Positions 1 through 8,660 are shown, numbered from the stretch's first letter. The stretch: DNA of 55,805 bases from Hymenobacter terrenus (GCF_000972495.1 NZ_LATM01000029.1:1-55805); one strand, 5' to 3'. Notes: generated by a model not told the origin, from the sequence alone. Program-made: numbers and translations.

Positions 1-45
1 CAACGCAGTGTACGCGAATACATCGCCTTTGCGACGGCCTTCTAA
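1..45 (+). CDS. C-terminal tail of a gene cut by the window edge
   Basis: An open frame runs in from the left edge and ends at a TAA at 43-45, giving 14 residues (QRSVREYIAFATAF). Nothing else follows in this frame. The fragment is too short to assign to a family, and I cannot exclude a chance open frame. Confidence 0.25.
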   Translation, partial: QRSVREYIAFATAF

Positions 46-178
46 CAACACCTACGTGCCCCTACTGGTGGAAACGAGCCTGCTGGACCGTGCTACCTGG
101 GATCCTCTCAGGAAGCGGAGAGTATAGCACGTTAAGCGATGGCAGTTCGCTTGTTAAGAGCAGGTTATTGCAACGCGA

Positions 179-341
179 AACGGCCGTGGCTGTTGCAGAA
201 CTCTGCAAAAAGCCTCACAAAGTGGACTGCCGCACTCGTAGGTGCCTGAAAGGGCCTTATTCCAAGTCTTTTTAGCGGCTTAGCACCTGCTCAAGCGGCT
301 TTTCAGACTCCCGATGGAGTTCGGCAACAGCCACGGCCGTT
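179..341. repeat. 163-bp element bounded by 25-bp inverted repeats (MITE-like)
   Basis: The segment 179-203 and the reverse complement of 317-341 match over 25 bases with one mismatch (both contain AACGGCCGTGGCTGTTGC). Just inside, AAAAAGCC on the left and GGCTTTT on the right extend the symmetry with small gaps. No flanking target-site duplication is evident and the interior has no convincing reading frame. It looks like a non-autonomous element or the paired ends of a collapsed insertion sequence. Its relation to the neighbouring IS630 remnant is unknown. Confidence 0.55.
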
Positions 342-395
342 ATGCTGCGCCATTTAGCTGGTCCCTTTTTGCAGGTCGATGACCGTAAAACAGTT

Positions 396-661
396 CAGAG
401 AACCTGGTTACTTTTTTGGACGGTCTCGGGCAGCTTCGGCGGCCGGTCGGCGCGATGGCCTTCGGCAAGGCCGACTACGCCGTGTTGCTGCCAGGCCCCG
501 AGCCAGTCGTAGACCGTGGCGTAGTGCACGGCGAACACGGCCGCCAATTGGGGCAGCGACTGGCCTCGGTGGTGGCCCAAAATAGCCAGGGCCCGCTGCC
601 GCTAGCGTGGGTGCAGTCCGCGTAAATTATTGACAATAAGCGGGTTGACTGGTAATAGCAT
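396..661 (-). pseudogene. IS630-family transposase, N-terminal remnant
   Basis: Reading leftward from an ATG at 661, the frame gives MLLPVNPLIVNNLRGLHP, then an in-frame TAG, then about 67 residues with the helix-turn-helix seen at the start of IS630-type transposases. Landmarks are LPQLAAVFAVHYATVYDW, then a GLAEGHRADRPPKL linker. The catalytic DDE domain is absent and the frame ends after about 85 codons; a full enzyme has about 340. Short inverted repeats TTTTGGAC (414-421) and GTCCAAAA (663-670) flank it and may be remains of the element's ends. It is not functional. Confidence 0.7.
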
Positions 662-750
662 GGTCCAAAACTGCTCTACAAGCACTACACGGTTACTTTT
701 GCTTGACTACTCAATGGTGCTGTTGACGCAGCAAGTTAGCCTATTGGCAG

Positions 751-1101
751 ATGACAGAAACCGAATTTGAGCGGGAACTGATTCGAGAGGGTACCCCCGC
801 CGAGTTAGCATCTGTCCAGGCCTGCGGCTGGGTAGAGGGTCGGCACCAGGGGCTTTCCGAAAAAGCCGAGCACTTGGCCATCATGGCGGAGACGCTCTAT
901 TGCGAACGGAAATTGGGAGTGAAAGAGATTGCCCAGCTTTTACGCATCCCCAAGGCGACAATCTGCCAATATAAAAATTTGTTTCACAGTAGTTTTTTCA
1001 TCCACAGCTGTCGCGGGCAAATTAACCGGGCAAATTCTTTAACGTGCCACATTCTCCGTTTTCTGAGAGGATCTTTAACAACTCCTTGTCCTCGGTCCTA
1101 A
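751..1101 (+). CDS. Hypothetical protein with a helix-turn-helix-like stretch
   Basis: The open frame has 116 codons. Its first ~75 residues are hydrophilic and helical in character, with an HTH-like segment at residues 53-75 (KLGVKEIAQLLRIPKATICQ). That segment resembles the DNA-binding part of recombinases or small regulators. After about residue 77 the sequence loses protein-like character, so the original gene may have continued in another frame and this may be a truncated remnant. It lies among transposon debris. I do not recognise a specific family. Confidence 0.35.
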   Translation: MTETEFERELIREGTPAELASVQACGWVEGRHQGLSEKAEHLAIMAETLYCERKLGVKEIAQLLRIPKATICQYKNLFHSSFFIHSCRGQINRANSLTCHILRFLRGSLTTPCPRS

Positions 1102-1258
1102 TTTTTTGGTGCTGCGGTAAAGCCGGCTGCGCCGGGACGTATCGACCAGTGGCTGGTACTAGTGGATACCTGTTTCAAGCACGTAAGAACCACCGTTATC
1201 GACCCAGTAGCCACCCATTCCGCCGAAACGTCGATGGTCACCAGGTCACCGTGCAGCA
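1097..1258 (-). pseudogene. Methionine aminopeptidase (M24) fragment
   Basis: On the minus strand, 1258 to about 1212 reads LLHGDLVTIDVSAE. After a one-base frame change it continues GGYWVDNGGSYVLETGIH, then a TAG, then YQPLVDTSRR. This matches the metal-binding segment of bacterial type I methionine aminopeptidases (consensus GDxVxIDVSAxxxGYxxDxGxSFxxG). Both metal-ligand aspartates (IDVSA and VDNGG) are visible. With a frameshift, an internal stop and fewer than 60 of the usual ~250 residues, it is a decayed fragment. It may have been a redundant paralogue. Confidence 0.55.
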
Positions 1259-1575
1259 GCATACGGCCGATAACGAAAGAGCAGCCAGCTCGGCGCTAGG
1301 GCAACTGACGAGCCTGTTCCTACAGGTAGGCTGGGTAGCTTTAGTAAACAATGTGCTTTATAGGCTGGCGTTTCAAGTCGCGGTTACCACCTAGGTGGCA
1401 CAGGTGGCGCCCCGAAATGCTTGTTTGCCGCCTCTCCACTGATCTGGACTATTGAGTAAAGCATATTCGGCCTTTTAAACAAAGCCCCCCCGTGCTGGGC
1501 GGCCTAATTTTGCTTTGTCAATCAATGCTTCACACCGGAGCAAGCTGCCGAGTAAACCTCTAATCGCACTCCTCT

Positions 1576-2412
1576 ATGACCTCAAAGCAATTAAACCGTT
1601 ACGCGGAAATAGTGGCGGTTTGTAGCGGCGACCAGCGTTACGGCGGCGAGTTGGCTCCCGATGACCACATTCTGGTGGGGGTCCTGGCAGGCGAACTGAA
1701 GGTGGTCCAGTCCGACCGCATGTGCTACTGCGGACCAGGCGAAACGGTGCTGTTGCCCCGCAAGCAGCCAGCTACTCTGCTCAAATATCCCAAGGACGCC
1801 GTCGCTTACCAAGCCGTGATCCTGAAGCTGCCCACGGCCCTGGTGCGGGCGTATTACACGGAGAATGCCCCGGCGCCGGCCCGGCCGGCGGGTCCTGGCC
1901 TGCTGCACTTTCCGAAAAGCCCGCTGCTAGCGAGTCTGTTTACCTCCCTGCTGCCCTACCTGGAACTCAAGCAGCGCTTGCCGGAAAAGCTCCTGGCCGT
2001 TAAAATAGCCGAGGTGATGGAAATATTGCGCAGCCTCGACCCACACAGCGATGGGGTACTGGCCGACTTCTCCGAGCCCGGCAAACTGAACCTGGTCGAG
2101 TTCATGGAGGCGAATTACATGTTCAACATGCCCTTGGCCAAGTTCAGCTACTTGACCGGCCGCAGCCTGACTACCTTCAAGCGCGACTTCAAGAAAGCCT
2201 TTCAACTGAGCCCCCAGCGCTGGCTCACCCAGAAACGGTTGGCGTTGGCCCATTACCAGCTCGCGGAGAAAAGCAGAAAGCCCGTCGAGCTGTACCTGGA
2301 AGTGGGTTTCGAGAACCTGGCGCACTTCTCCTACGCCTTCAAAAAGCACTTTGGCTATTCCCCGTCGGCCCTGGCAGGGTCACGAGTCCACCATCTAGCA
2401 ACGACCGGCTGA
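1576..2412 (+). CDS. AraC-family transcriptional regulator (ExsA-like N-terminus)
   Basis: The protein has 278 residues, normal for the family. Residues ~10-125 form a cupin-like sensor (GELKVVQSDRMCYCGPGETVLLPR). Residues ~170-272 form the paired HTH domain, with MPLAKFSYLTGRSLTTFKRDFKK as the first helix pair and VELYLEVGFENLAHFSYAFKKHFGYSPS as the second. The N-terminal type is the one common in Bacteroidota AraC proteins that control a neighbouring oxidoreductase. It sits 341 bp upstream of an SDR gene on the same strand, the obvious candidate target. Effector unknown. Confidence 0.9.
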   Translation: MTSKQLNRYAEIVAVCSGDQRYGGELAPDDHILVGVLAGELKVVQSDRMCYCGPGETVLLPRKQPATLLKYPKDAVAYQAVILKLPTALVRAYYTENAPAPARPAGPGLLHFPKSPLLASLFTSLLPYLELKQRLPEKLLAVKIAEVMEILRSLDPHSDGVLADFSEPGKLNLVEFMEANYMFNMPLAKFSYLTGRSLTTFKRDFKKAFQLSPQRWLTQKRLALAHYQLAEKSRKPVELYLEVGFENLAHFSYAFKKHFGYSPSALAGSRVHHLATTG

Positions 2413-2431
2413 GCCGGTGAGGCTCCGGTCG
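2402..2431. terminator. GC-rich hairpin at the end of the AraC gene
   Basis: CGACCG pairs with CGGTCG and the inner GAGCC with GGCTC, across the stop codon at 2410-2412. No U-tract follows, so it is at best a weak or factor-assisted terminator. Confidence 0.35.
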
Positions 2432-2753
2432 CCAAAGTGCTCCGACTACTAACCGGCAGCAACAATAGCAGCAGAAAGTGTGGTTGCCGGTGGCTCTTCT
2501 CCGCCAGTCGCTGGTTGGTGGCCAGCCAGGGCCAGTACCCCAGCCTGAGGCGCTACTCTCGCAATTGTAATGCTTCCCGCCCTCTGAGAGACGAAGCCCG
2601 TCACGCCGCGCCTTCGGGACACGCTGCGCACTTTTAAACCTGTCTACATCACTGCATAAAAACCTTTATGTCAAATACTTACTCGCAATAAAATAAACCA
2701 TTCAGAATAGTTCTGCTCGTTACTTTTTCTCCTACATTTCATTAATCAAGCAC
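2432..2753. other. Intergenic region upstream of the first SDR gene
   Basis: No gene is supported here. The last ~100 bases are AT-rich, as expected of a promoter region. TACTTTTT at 2721-2728 is one mismatch from the Bacteroidota -7 element TAnnTTTG, but I see no good -33 partner. No clear palindrome for the AraC protein is visible. Confidence 0.4.
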
Positions 2754-3491
2754 ATGAAGTCAGCATTAATAACCGGCGCGAACAAAGGCATTGGCCGGGA
2801 AGTCGCCAAACGACTCGCTCAGCAAGGGTATTTCGTGTACATCGGCAGCCGCGACCTAGAAAACGGACAAGCCACGGTGCAAGAGCTTAACGCCGCCGGT
2901 CTCACCAACCTCGAAGCCGTGCAATTGGACGTCACCAGTCCCGACTCCATCCGGGCGGCCCGGGCGGCGATTGGCGCAAAGACGCCGATGCTGGATGTGC
3001 TGGTTAACAATGCCGGCATCTCCGGCGGCATGTCCCAATCGGCGCTGAACGCCACGTTGGAACAGTTCCAGACCGTGTTTGAAACCAACGTGTTCGGCGT
3101 GGCCGGGGTCACGCAGGCGTTCCTCGACCTGCTACAAAAATCGCCGGAGCCGCGCATCGTCAACGTGAGCACCGCCATGGCGTCGCTGACGCTATACGCC
3201 GACCTCGATAACGCAAATTTCGCCTACCGCTTCCCCGTATACCAAGCCTCAAAAACGGCCTTGAACATGTACACCGTCAACCTGGCCTACGAGCTGCGCG
3301 ACACTCTCTTTAAGGTCAACGCAGTGTGCCCGGGCTATACCCAAACCGACTTCACTGGCTACCAGGGCACCAGCACCGTGGAAGAGGCCGGGCAGCGCAT
3401 CGTCAAGTATGCACTGCTGGGCCCGGATGGCCCCACCGGCAAGTACTTCAGTGAAGAATACTTTCCCGCCCCGGCAACGTGCCCGTGGTAA
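2754..3491 (+). CDS. SDR-family NAD(P)-dependent oxidoreductase (copy 1)
   Basis: This is a classical short-chain dehydrogenase of 245 residues. It has a Rossmann cofactor motif TGANKGIG at residues 7-14, LDV at ~58-60, NNAG at 85-88, the NVS serine region at ~137-139 and catalytic YQASK with Tyr163 and Lys167. The C-terminal GPTGKYFSEE resembles plant carbonyl-reductase-like SDRs. It is a close paralogue of the gene at 4632-5369, with identical length and motif spacing. The substrate cannot be told from sequence. An AraC gene precedes it and another follows, so the region reads as two regulator-SDR cassettes. Confidence 0.93.
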   Translation: MKSALITGANKGIGREVAKRLAQQGYFVYIGSRDLENGQATVQELNAAGLTNLEAVQLDVTSPDSIRAARAAIGAKTPMLDVLVNNAGISGGMSQSALNATLEQFQTVFETNVFGVAGVTQAFLDLLQKSPEPRIVNVSTAMASLTLYADLDNANFAYRFPVYQASKTALNMYTVNLAYELRDTLFKVNAVCPGYTQTDFTGYQGTSTVEEAGQRIVKYALLGPDGPTGKYFSEEYFPAPATCPW

Positions 3492-3619
3492 GTGACAAGA
3501 GCTGAATCGGTTATGTATCGGCGGGGGCAGGCTACCCGGCCAGGCGGCAGTTGAACAAGCAGCGCCGATTGCGGGTAGACCAACAGCCGGGCAAGGTTTG
3601 ATTTTATTAATTTTGTCGC

Positions 3620-4501
3620 ATGAAAACTAACTCACCCGCCGATAGTCTTGCAGTTTACACCTCGGATTTACAATCCAAAGGATTCAAGGTCTACGAGATG
3701 GAGGGCACCGTCAGCCCCACGCCAACCCAAGGCCGGCGGGATTTTTATAAGATAGTGTTGGTAAACGGGGAACTGACCATTCATGCGGGAGCGCAAACCA
3801 TCGAGGCACAGGGGCCCTTCCTGTTTTTAGCCAATCCCCATGTGCCCCATTCGGTGGTAGACCGGTCGGCGGGCGGCAAGCGCTATGCCTGTTTGTTTAC
3901 CGAAGCCTTTATCGCGGGTCGGCAGCGGACCGAGTTGCTGTACGATTCCCCGCTGTTTCGCGTCGACGCCGTGCCCGTAATTCCCCTGACCAGCGAACAG
4001 GCTGGATTTATGACCAGCATCTTTCAGCAGATGCTGGCCGTGTACCGGGGAAACTATGCCCACAAGAACGGGCTGCTCCGCACTTGCCTGGAACTTATTC
4101 TGCACGAGGCGCTTCTCATCCAGCCAACTCCCGAAGGGAACAAGAAAAAGAATGCCGCTAAGCGCATCACCCAACTTTTTCTGGAATTACTGGAGCGCCA
4201 ATTTCCCATCGAAAGCACGGCTAAACCACTCCAGGCCCGCACGGCCCAGGATTTTGCGGCCAGTCTGGCCGTGCATGTCAACTACCTCAACCGCGCGGTG
4301 AAGGAAGTGACTGGCAAGCCAACTTCTGTCCATATCGCCGAGCGCATTGCCGCCGAAGCCAAGGCCCTACTGCAGCACACCGATTGGAGCGTCGCCGACA
4401 TCGCCTACGGCTTGGGGTTTGACTACCCCACCTACTTCAACAACTTCTTTAAGCGCGTGACCGGCCGGATTCCTAAAGCATTCCGAGCAAATAAGGTTTG
4501 A
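3620..4501 (+). CDS. AraC-family transcriptional regulator
   Basis: The protein has 293 residues. An N-terminal cupin-type sensor (~residues 40-110, with ANPHVPHSV) is followed by a C-terminal AraC HTH domain at ~200-290. Landmarks are LAVHVNYLNRAVKEVTGKP for the first HTH and WSVADIAYGLGFDYPTYFNN with FFKRVTGRIPKAFR for the second. The ATG at 3620 follows an AT-rich stretch. The next gene, starting 131 bp downstream, is an SDR and is its likely target. It belongs to a different AraC subtype from the gene at 1576, so the two cassettes did not arise by simple duplication of the whole pair. Confidence 0.92.
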   Translation: MKTNSPADSLAVYTSDLQSKGFKVYEMEGTVSPTPTQGRRDFYKIVLVNGELTIHAGAQTIEAQGPFLFLANPHVPHSVVDRSAGGKRYACLFTEAFIAGRQRTELLYDSPLFRVDAVPVIPLTSEQAGFMTSIFQQMLAVYRGNYAHKNGLLRTCLELILHEALLIQPTPEGNKKKNAAKRITQLFLELLERQFPIESTAKPLQARTAQDFAASLAVHVNYLNRAVKEVTGKPTSVHIAERIAAEAKALLQHTDWSVADIAYGLGFDYPTYFNNFFKRVTGRIPKAFRANKV

Positions 4502-4631
4502 TTATCATACTTTATGGTTTGATTGTCTTTACGCGGCCCTCCCAGTTGAGCGGGAACTTTGTCGTATCAAAAAGCGGACGAGGACGGCCATGTCGGCTGG
4601 TCGGGTTTCCGCAATTTTAATGATAAGGACT

Positions 4632-5369
4632 ATGAAAACCGCATTGATTACCGGGGCCAACAAAAGCATCGGCTTGGAAACCGCCCGCCAGCTCCTGCAG
4701 GAGGGCTTTCACGTGTTCATCGGCAGCCGCAGCTTGGCAAACGGCCAGCAGACCGTAGCAAAACTGAGGGCCGAAGGCTTGCCCGCCGCCGAAGCCGTGC
4801 AGCTAGACGTTACCGACGCGGAGTCGGTGCAGGCCGCTCGCGTCACCATCGGCCACAAGACCGAAGTGCTGGACGTGCTCGTCAACAACGCGGGCGTCAA
4901 CGGCGGCCTACCGCAAACGGCCACCGGCGTTGCCATCTCCACGTTTGAAGCCGTGTACGCGACCAACGTGTTTGGCGTGGTGCGCGTCACACAGGCTTTC
5001 CTCGACTTGCTGCAAAAGTCCGCCCAGCCCCGAATTGTGAACGTGAGCTCGGGCATGGGCTCGCTCACGCTGCATAACGACCCTACCTGGAAATATTACC
5101 GCAACAAGAGCGCCGTCTACCACTCGTCCAAGGCGGCCCTGAACATGTACACCATCATCCTGGCCTACGAACTGCGCGAGACGAAAGCGAAAGTCAACGC
5201 CGTGGACCCCGGCTTTACGGCCACGGATTTCAACCACCACCGCGGCACCGGCACCGTGGAGCAGGCCGCCACCCGCCTAGTGAAGTACGCTCTAATCGGC
5301 GAGGACGGCCCAACCGGCAAATTTTTCAGCGAGGAAAACAACCCCGAAACCGGCGAAATCCCCTGGTAG
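4632..5369 (+). CDS. SDR-family NAD(P)-dependent oxidoreductase (copy 2)
   Basis: The protein has 245 residues from the ATG at 4632. An in-frame ATG at 4590 would add 14 residues not found in the paralogue, and the chosen start places TGANKSIG at residues 7-14 exactly as in copy 1. Other motifs are NNAG at 85-88, NVSSGMGS around 137-144, and YHSSK with Tyr163 and Lys167. Glycine 12 of the cofactor motif is Ser (KSIG rather than KGIG), which can still support NAD(P) binding. It is probably regulated by the AraC protein encoded immediately upstream. Substrate unknown. Confidence 0.93.
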   Translation: MKTALITGANKSIGLETARQLLQEGFHVFIGSRSLANGQQTVAKLRAEGLPAAEAVQLDVTDAESVQAARVTIGHKTEVLDVLVNNAGVNGGLPQTATGVAISTFEAVYATNVFGVVRVTQAFLDLLQKSAQPRIVNVSSGMGSLTLHNDPTWKYYRNKSAVYHSSKAALNMYTIILAYELRETKAKVNAVDPGFTATDFNHHRGTGTVEQAATRLVKYALIGEDGPTGKFFSEENNPETGEIPW

Positions 5370-5614
5370 GAGGGTGTCGTTCAGCAGTCACTGCCTGAAG
5401 AAGTCAACTTCGAGGTATGGCTTGAGTGCAAGTGAACCGGGCAACGGCGTCAATATCGCATCGAAGTATTCTGATAAAAATTAGAACAGAATTGGGCCTG
5501 GCGCTGGTGACCAAGCCAGCATGAGTAAGGATTCAACTTCTATCGAAAGGGCTATTACTTCAGTGTATTGATGTAATAGTCCAGCATTTATAAGCTCACT
5601 TTATCAATAAATCC

Positions 5615-6459
5615 ATGGAAATAGTACAATTTACCGAATTCGGCGCCCCCGAGGTCTTACAGCTTGTGGAAGTGCCTACGCCCCGGCCAGGAGCAGGCGA
5701 AGTCTTAATTAAAGTAGTCGCTGCCGGGGTAAACTACGCCGACATCTACTAGCGCAAAGGGACCAGTAGACGGTCTATTTCGCTGCCCTACGTGACTACA
5801 CGGAGTACGCCCTTGCCCCGGCCACGCAGGTGATTGCGCTGCCGACCAATCTGGGCGAGGCCGAGGCCACAGCACTACTCTCGCAGGGGCCCACAGCGGT
5901 GGGCCTGCTCAACATCAACACTTACCCATCGGTGCTGGTGCTGGCTGCCCGCGGCGTGGGCTCGCTGCTGGTGCAGGTGGGCAAAAACCGGGGCCTGCGC
6001 GTGATTGCCGCCGTGGGCAGCGTAGAAAAGAAAGCCGCCCTGGCCAGCGGGGCCGACGTGGTAGTGAGCTACGTCGAGACCGATTGGGTGCAGTAGGTGC
6101 GCGCAGCCACCGATGGACAAGGCGTGGCCGCTTCGTTTGACGGCGTGGGCGGCCGGGTAGGGGCCGAGGCGCTGCAAGCCCTGGCGGTGGGCGGTATCGG
6201 GGTAGTGTACGGCGAGGCCAGTGGCGAGCCCACTCAGCTGATTGCCCAACAGTTGCTGTGGCAGCATCAGGCGGTGCGGGGCTATTCACTCTTTGGCGAA
6301 ATGGCCCATATCGGGTTCTATATCACCGAGTTGCTCGGCTACTTCCAGGCCAGCCAGCTGCAACTACCCGTGCAGACTTACCCGGTGACCGAGGTTCAGA
6401 CGGCTCAGCGGAATATGGAGTCGCGCCGGACGCAGGGCAAAGTGGTGCTACTTTTTTAG
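5615..6459 (+). pseudogene. Zinc-type alcohol dehydrogenase/quinone oxidoreductase, decayed
   Basis: The ATG at 5615 opens a frame reading MEIVQFTEFGAPEVLQ, then GEVLIKVVAAGVNYADIY. This is the N-terminal signature of quinone oxidoreductases (QOR/MDR superfamily). An in-frame TAG follows at 5750-5752. About 35 residues are missing, and the sequence resumes in another frame at DYTEYALAPATQVIALP. It continues through a Rossmann region (AARGVGSLLVQ) to a second TAG at 6094-6096 and ends at 6459 with GKVVLLF. The two stops, a frameshift and an internal deletion make it non-functional. The family is normally about 325 residues. Confidence 0.85.
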
Positions 6460-6846
6460 TTGTTGGAGCAGCCGAAAAGCAATTCTTTGGCCGGGTATTA
6501 CTGAACAGTACCGAGCGTGATTTTGCCCAAGGCAAAGCGCATCTTGACTAAAGTAGGCCGACCGGTTGGGGCGACATTTACAGGGTCATCAACCAGAAAA
6601 GATTACCATGAAAGCACCCAGAGTTTATGCCTTTGACGAACCCTCCCCGGCGACGGCAGGTACGCCCATTACTGCGCGGCCAAAGGCAGCAAGTTTGCCC
6701 TAAGAGGAAGTAGAATGAGTTAATCGTCAGGTTCTGATATTGGCCTCACTTAAAATTTTGACACAAAAATTTCATTGATACGCTACAGTTTGAATATAAT
6801 TATTCGCTCAAGTGGTGCGAGCAAAAGGATACGTGGTATCATAATG

Positions 6847-6859
6847 TGAACGCTGTTCA
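6847..6859. promoter_or_regulatory. TetR operator: TGAAC-N3-GTTCA
   Basis: This perfect 5-bp inverted repeat with a 3-bp spacer lies one base upstream of a TATATTTG -7 element, 35 bp before the tetR start codon. The same palindrome, with only the spacer changed, recurs at 7541-7553 directly before the efflux gene. The shared site makes it the likely autoregulatory operator. Confidence 0.7.
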
Positions 6860-6860
6860 T

Positions 6861-6868
6861 TATATTTG
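6861..6868 (+). promoter_or_regulatory. Bacteroidota -7 element (TATATTTG) of tetR
   Basis: The site matches TAnnTTTG exactly. Transcription would start near 6875 and give a ~20-nt leader to the GTG at 6895. No good TTTG -33 box is visible 19-21 bases upstream. The operator fills the space immediately upstream, suited to repression. Confidence 0.5.
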
Positions 6869-6894
6869 CATCGTAAACTGGCGAACCCTATTCT

Positions 6895-7521
6895 GTGGGC
6901 ATCCGTGAACGTAAAGAGCGCGAGAAAACCGAGCGGCGGCAGGCCATCCTGATGGCAGCGCAGCGCCTGTTCAACGAGCAAGGATTTGAGAAGGTCAGCA
7001 TGCGTAACATTGCTGAGACCATTGAGTACAGCCCGGCTACTATCTACTTGTATTTCAAGAACAAGAACGAGCTGCTGTTTGCCCTGCAAAGCCAGGCGTT
7101 TGGTCAGCTGGCTCGCTCATTTGAGTCGGTTTTTGCCATCGAGCACCCGGCTAAGCAGTTGGAGGCTGTAGGGCATAAGTATCTGGAATTCGCATTTCAG
7201 CATCCCGAATTGTTTGAGTTGATGTTTGTCATGAACGGCCCGATGCAGGCCGTGGAGGCGCGGGGTGAAACCACGCCCTGGGCCAGCGGTCGGGCGGCGT
7301 TCGAACGGGTAGTACAAGTGATGCAGCACGGCATCGATGCGGGGGTGTTTACCCGCACCGACAACGCCGAAACCGCCGCGCTGATGGCTTGGAGCCAAGT
7401 GCACGGTTTGGCTACACTGTATTTGCGCAAGCGGATGATGATTTTCCCCGAAGACCGCCGCCAAGCTATCATGGAAGAAGTCATGGCATTGTTCGCGCAG
7501 GTTCTCCAGCACGGTCTGTGA
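6895..7521 (+). CDS. TetR/AcrR-family transcriptional repressor
   Basis: The protein has 208 residues. The N-terminal HTH (~residues 15-60) reads ILMAAQRLFNEQGFEKVSMR, then IEYSPATIYLYFKNKNELL, the TetR_N signature. The rest is an all-helical ligand domain ending AQVLQHGL. The start is a GTG at 6895; the reading frame and the charged RERKEREKTERR lead-in support it. It is followed at 34 bp by a TolC-family gene that carries the same operator, so it probably represses an efflux system. That efflux gene is broken, so the regulator may now be orphaned. The ligand is unknown. Confidence 0.92.
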   Translation: MGIRERKEREKTERRQAILMAAQRLFNEQGFEKVSMRNIAETIEYSPATIYLYFKNKNELLFALQSQAFGQLARSFESVFAIEHPAKQLEAVGHKYLEFAFQHPELFELMFVMNGPMQAVEARGETTPWASGRAAFERVVQVMQHGIDAGVFTRTDNAETAALMAWSQVHGLATLYLRKRMMIFPEDRRQAIMEEVMALFAQVLQHGL

Positions 7522-7540
7522 CCTTTTTTTGGCCTATTCA

Positions 7541-7553
7541 TGAACACTGTTCA
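7541..7553. promoter_or_regulatory. Second TetR operator (TGAAC-N3-GTTCA) before the TolC gene
   Basis: The inverted repeat is perfect and identical in both arms to 6847-6859. It ends one base before the ATG at 7555. A T-rich -33-like TTTTTTTGG lies at 7524-7532. If a promoter sits there, the true start codon of the efflux gene could be slightly further downstream. Confidence 0.65.
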
Positions 7554-7554
7554 C

Positions 7555-8390
7555 ATGTTTACCATTGGTAATAAATATTGTATTTGGTGGCCTCTGGCCA
7601 GCGTGCTATTCGCATTGATACTTCCGTAGACAGCGGCTACACAACTAGCCAACCGCACGCTGCAAGCTTACATCGACACCGGACTAGCCCAAAATGTGGC
7701 CCTGCGCCGGGAGGGCATTGCCGTGGCCACGGCCGCCCAGCAGGTACGCCAAGCTGCTGGCCTCTACCAGCCACAGGTGCAATTCAATGCCTCGTACACC
7801 CTGGCCAACGGCGGGCGCACCATCGACATTCCCGCTGGTGACTTGGTCAATCCTGCTTACCGGGCGCTGAACACACTGACCGGCACCAACAGTTTCCGCA
7901 GGTCGCCAACGTCTCGGAACAACTGCTGCCCAATAACTTCCAGGAAACCAAACTGCGCATCATTCAGCCGCTGTTCAACACCAATATCTACTACAACTAT
8001 AAGGTCCAGCAGGAACTGCTCTCGGTGCAGCAGGCGCGGCAAGCCGCCTACCACAACACCCTACGCCACCAGATTGAGGTGGCCTACTACCAGTACCTGC
8101 AGGCCGGCGCGGCCGTGGCCGTGTACCACACCAGCGCCCAAACGCTCGCCGAACTGCTGCGCGTGAACGAGACCCGCCTCCACGAGGGAATCAGTACCTA
8201 CGACGCAGTGTATACCACCAAGGCTCAGCTGGCCGGCAACCAGCGCGACCTGGCCACGGCCGCCAACCGCCGCCAGCTGGCTCGCACCCAGTTCAATTAC
8301 CTACTGGGCCGGCCCCTTGACAACAGCATTGCCGTGGAAGAACCCACCGTCAGCATCCTGCCCACGCCCGCCGGTGTCGCGGCTGAGGTG
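7555..8390 (+). pseudogene. TolC-family outer-membrane efflux protein, broken
   Basis: A signal peptide begins at the ATG at 7555 (MFTIGNKYCIWWPLASVLFA), then a TAG stops the frame at 7627-7629. The mature protein continues in frame (QLANRTLQAYIDTGLAQNVA) until a one-base loss near 7903, then resumes (QVANVSEQLLPNN). The long helical outer-membrane-factor segments LLRVNETRLHEGISTYDAVY and RRQLARTQFNYLLGRPL follow. Homology ends near 8390, where an antisense IS5 remnant begins. About 275 of the usual ~450 codons remain. Before decay it would have been the outer-membrane channel of an RND or ABC pump under TetR control; no pump or adaptor genes remain here. Confidence 0.85.
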
Positions 8391-8660
8391 ACGCACGTGG
8401 CGGCGCAAAGCAGCGAGCAGCTTATCCCAGGTGCCGTCCTCCCGCCAGGCCGCAACCTGCTTATACACCGTGCACCAGGGCGGCAACTCGTGCGGCATCA
8501 GGTGCCAGGCACCGCCCGCCCGCAACTGGTAGAAAAGGGCGTTGAGTACCGCGCGTTTACGGTGCAACGGCGGCCGGCCGTAGCCGCTCGTACGCACGTA
8601 GGGTTCCACTAGCCCCCATTCAACACCTTTCAAATCAGTGATATAGACTCTGCCTGACAT
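8390..8660 (-). pseudogene. IS5-family transposase, N-terminal remnant
   Basis: Reading leftward from 8660, MSGRVYITDLKGVEWGLVEP, then GRPPLHRKRAVLNALFYQLR, HLMPHELPPWCTVYKQVAAW and DGTWDKLLAALRRHVR match the N-terminal ~90 residues of IS5-group transposases. The DDE catalytic domain is absent. The left end is fused head-on to the truncated TolC gene near 8390, so this insertion, or a deletion from it, removed the TolC 3' part. Confidence 0.8.

Larger units (their letters stand above)
6460..6894. other. Intergenic region between oxidoreductase remnant and tetR
   Basis: No gene is convincingly supported. A 31-codon frame at 6608-6703 (MKAPRVYAFDEPSPATAG) could be a scrap of a coding sequence but has no recognisable relatives. 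The last 60 bases carry the tetR operator and -7 element annotated separately. Confidence 0.35.

Noticed and set aside
1044..1394. 116-codon plus-strand frame
   Set aside because: Antisense to the methionine aminopeptidase remnant; no protein-like pattern of its own.
8301..8389. C-terminal continuation of the IS5 remnant
   Set aside because: Past ~8390 the minus-strand frame is only the antisense of the TolC gene.
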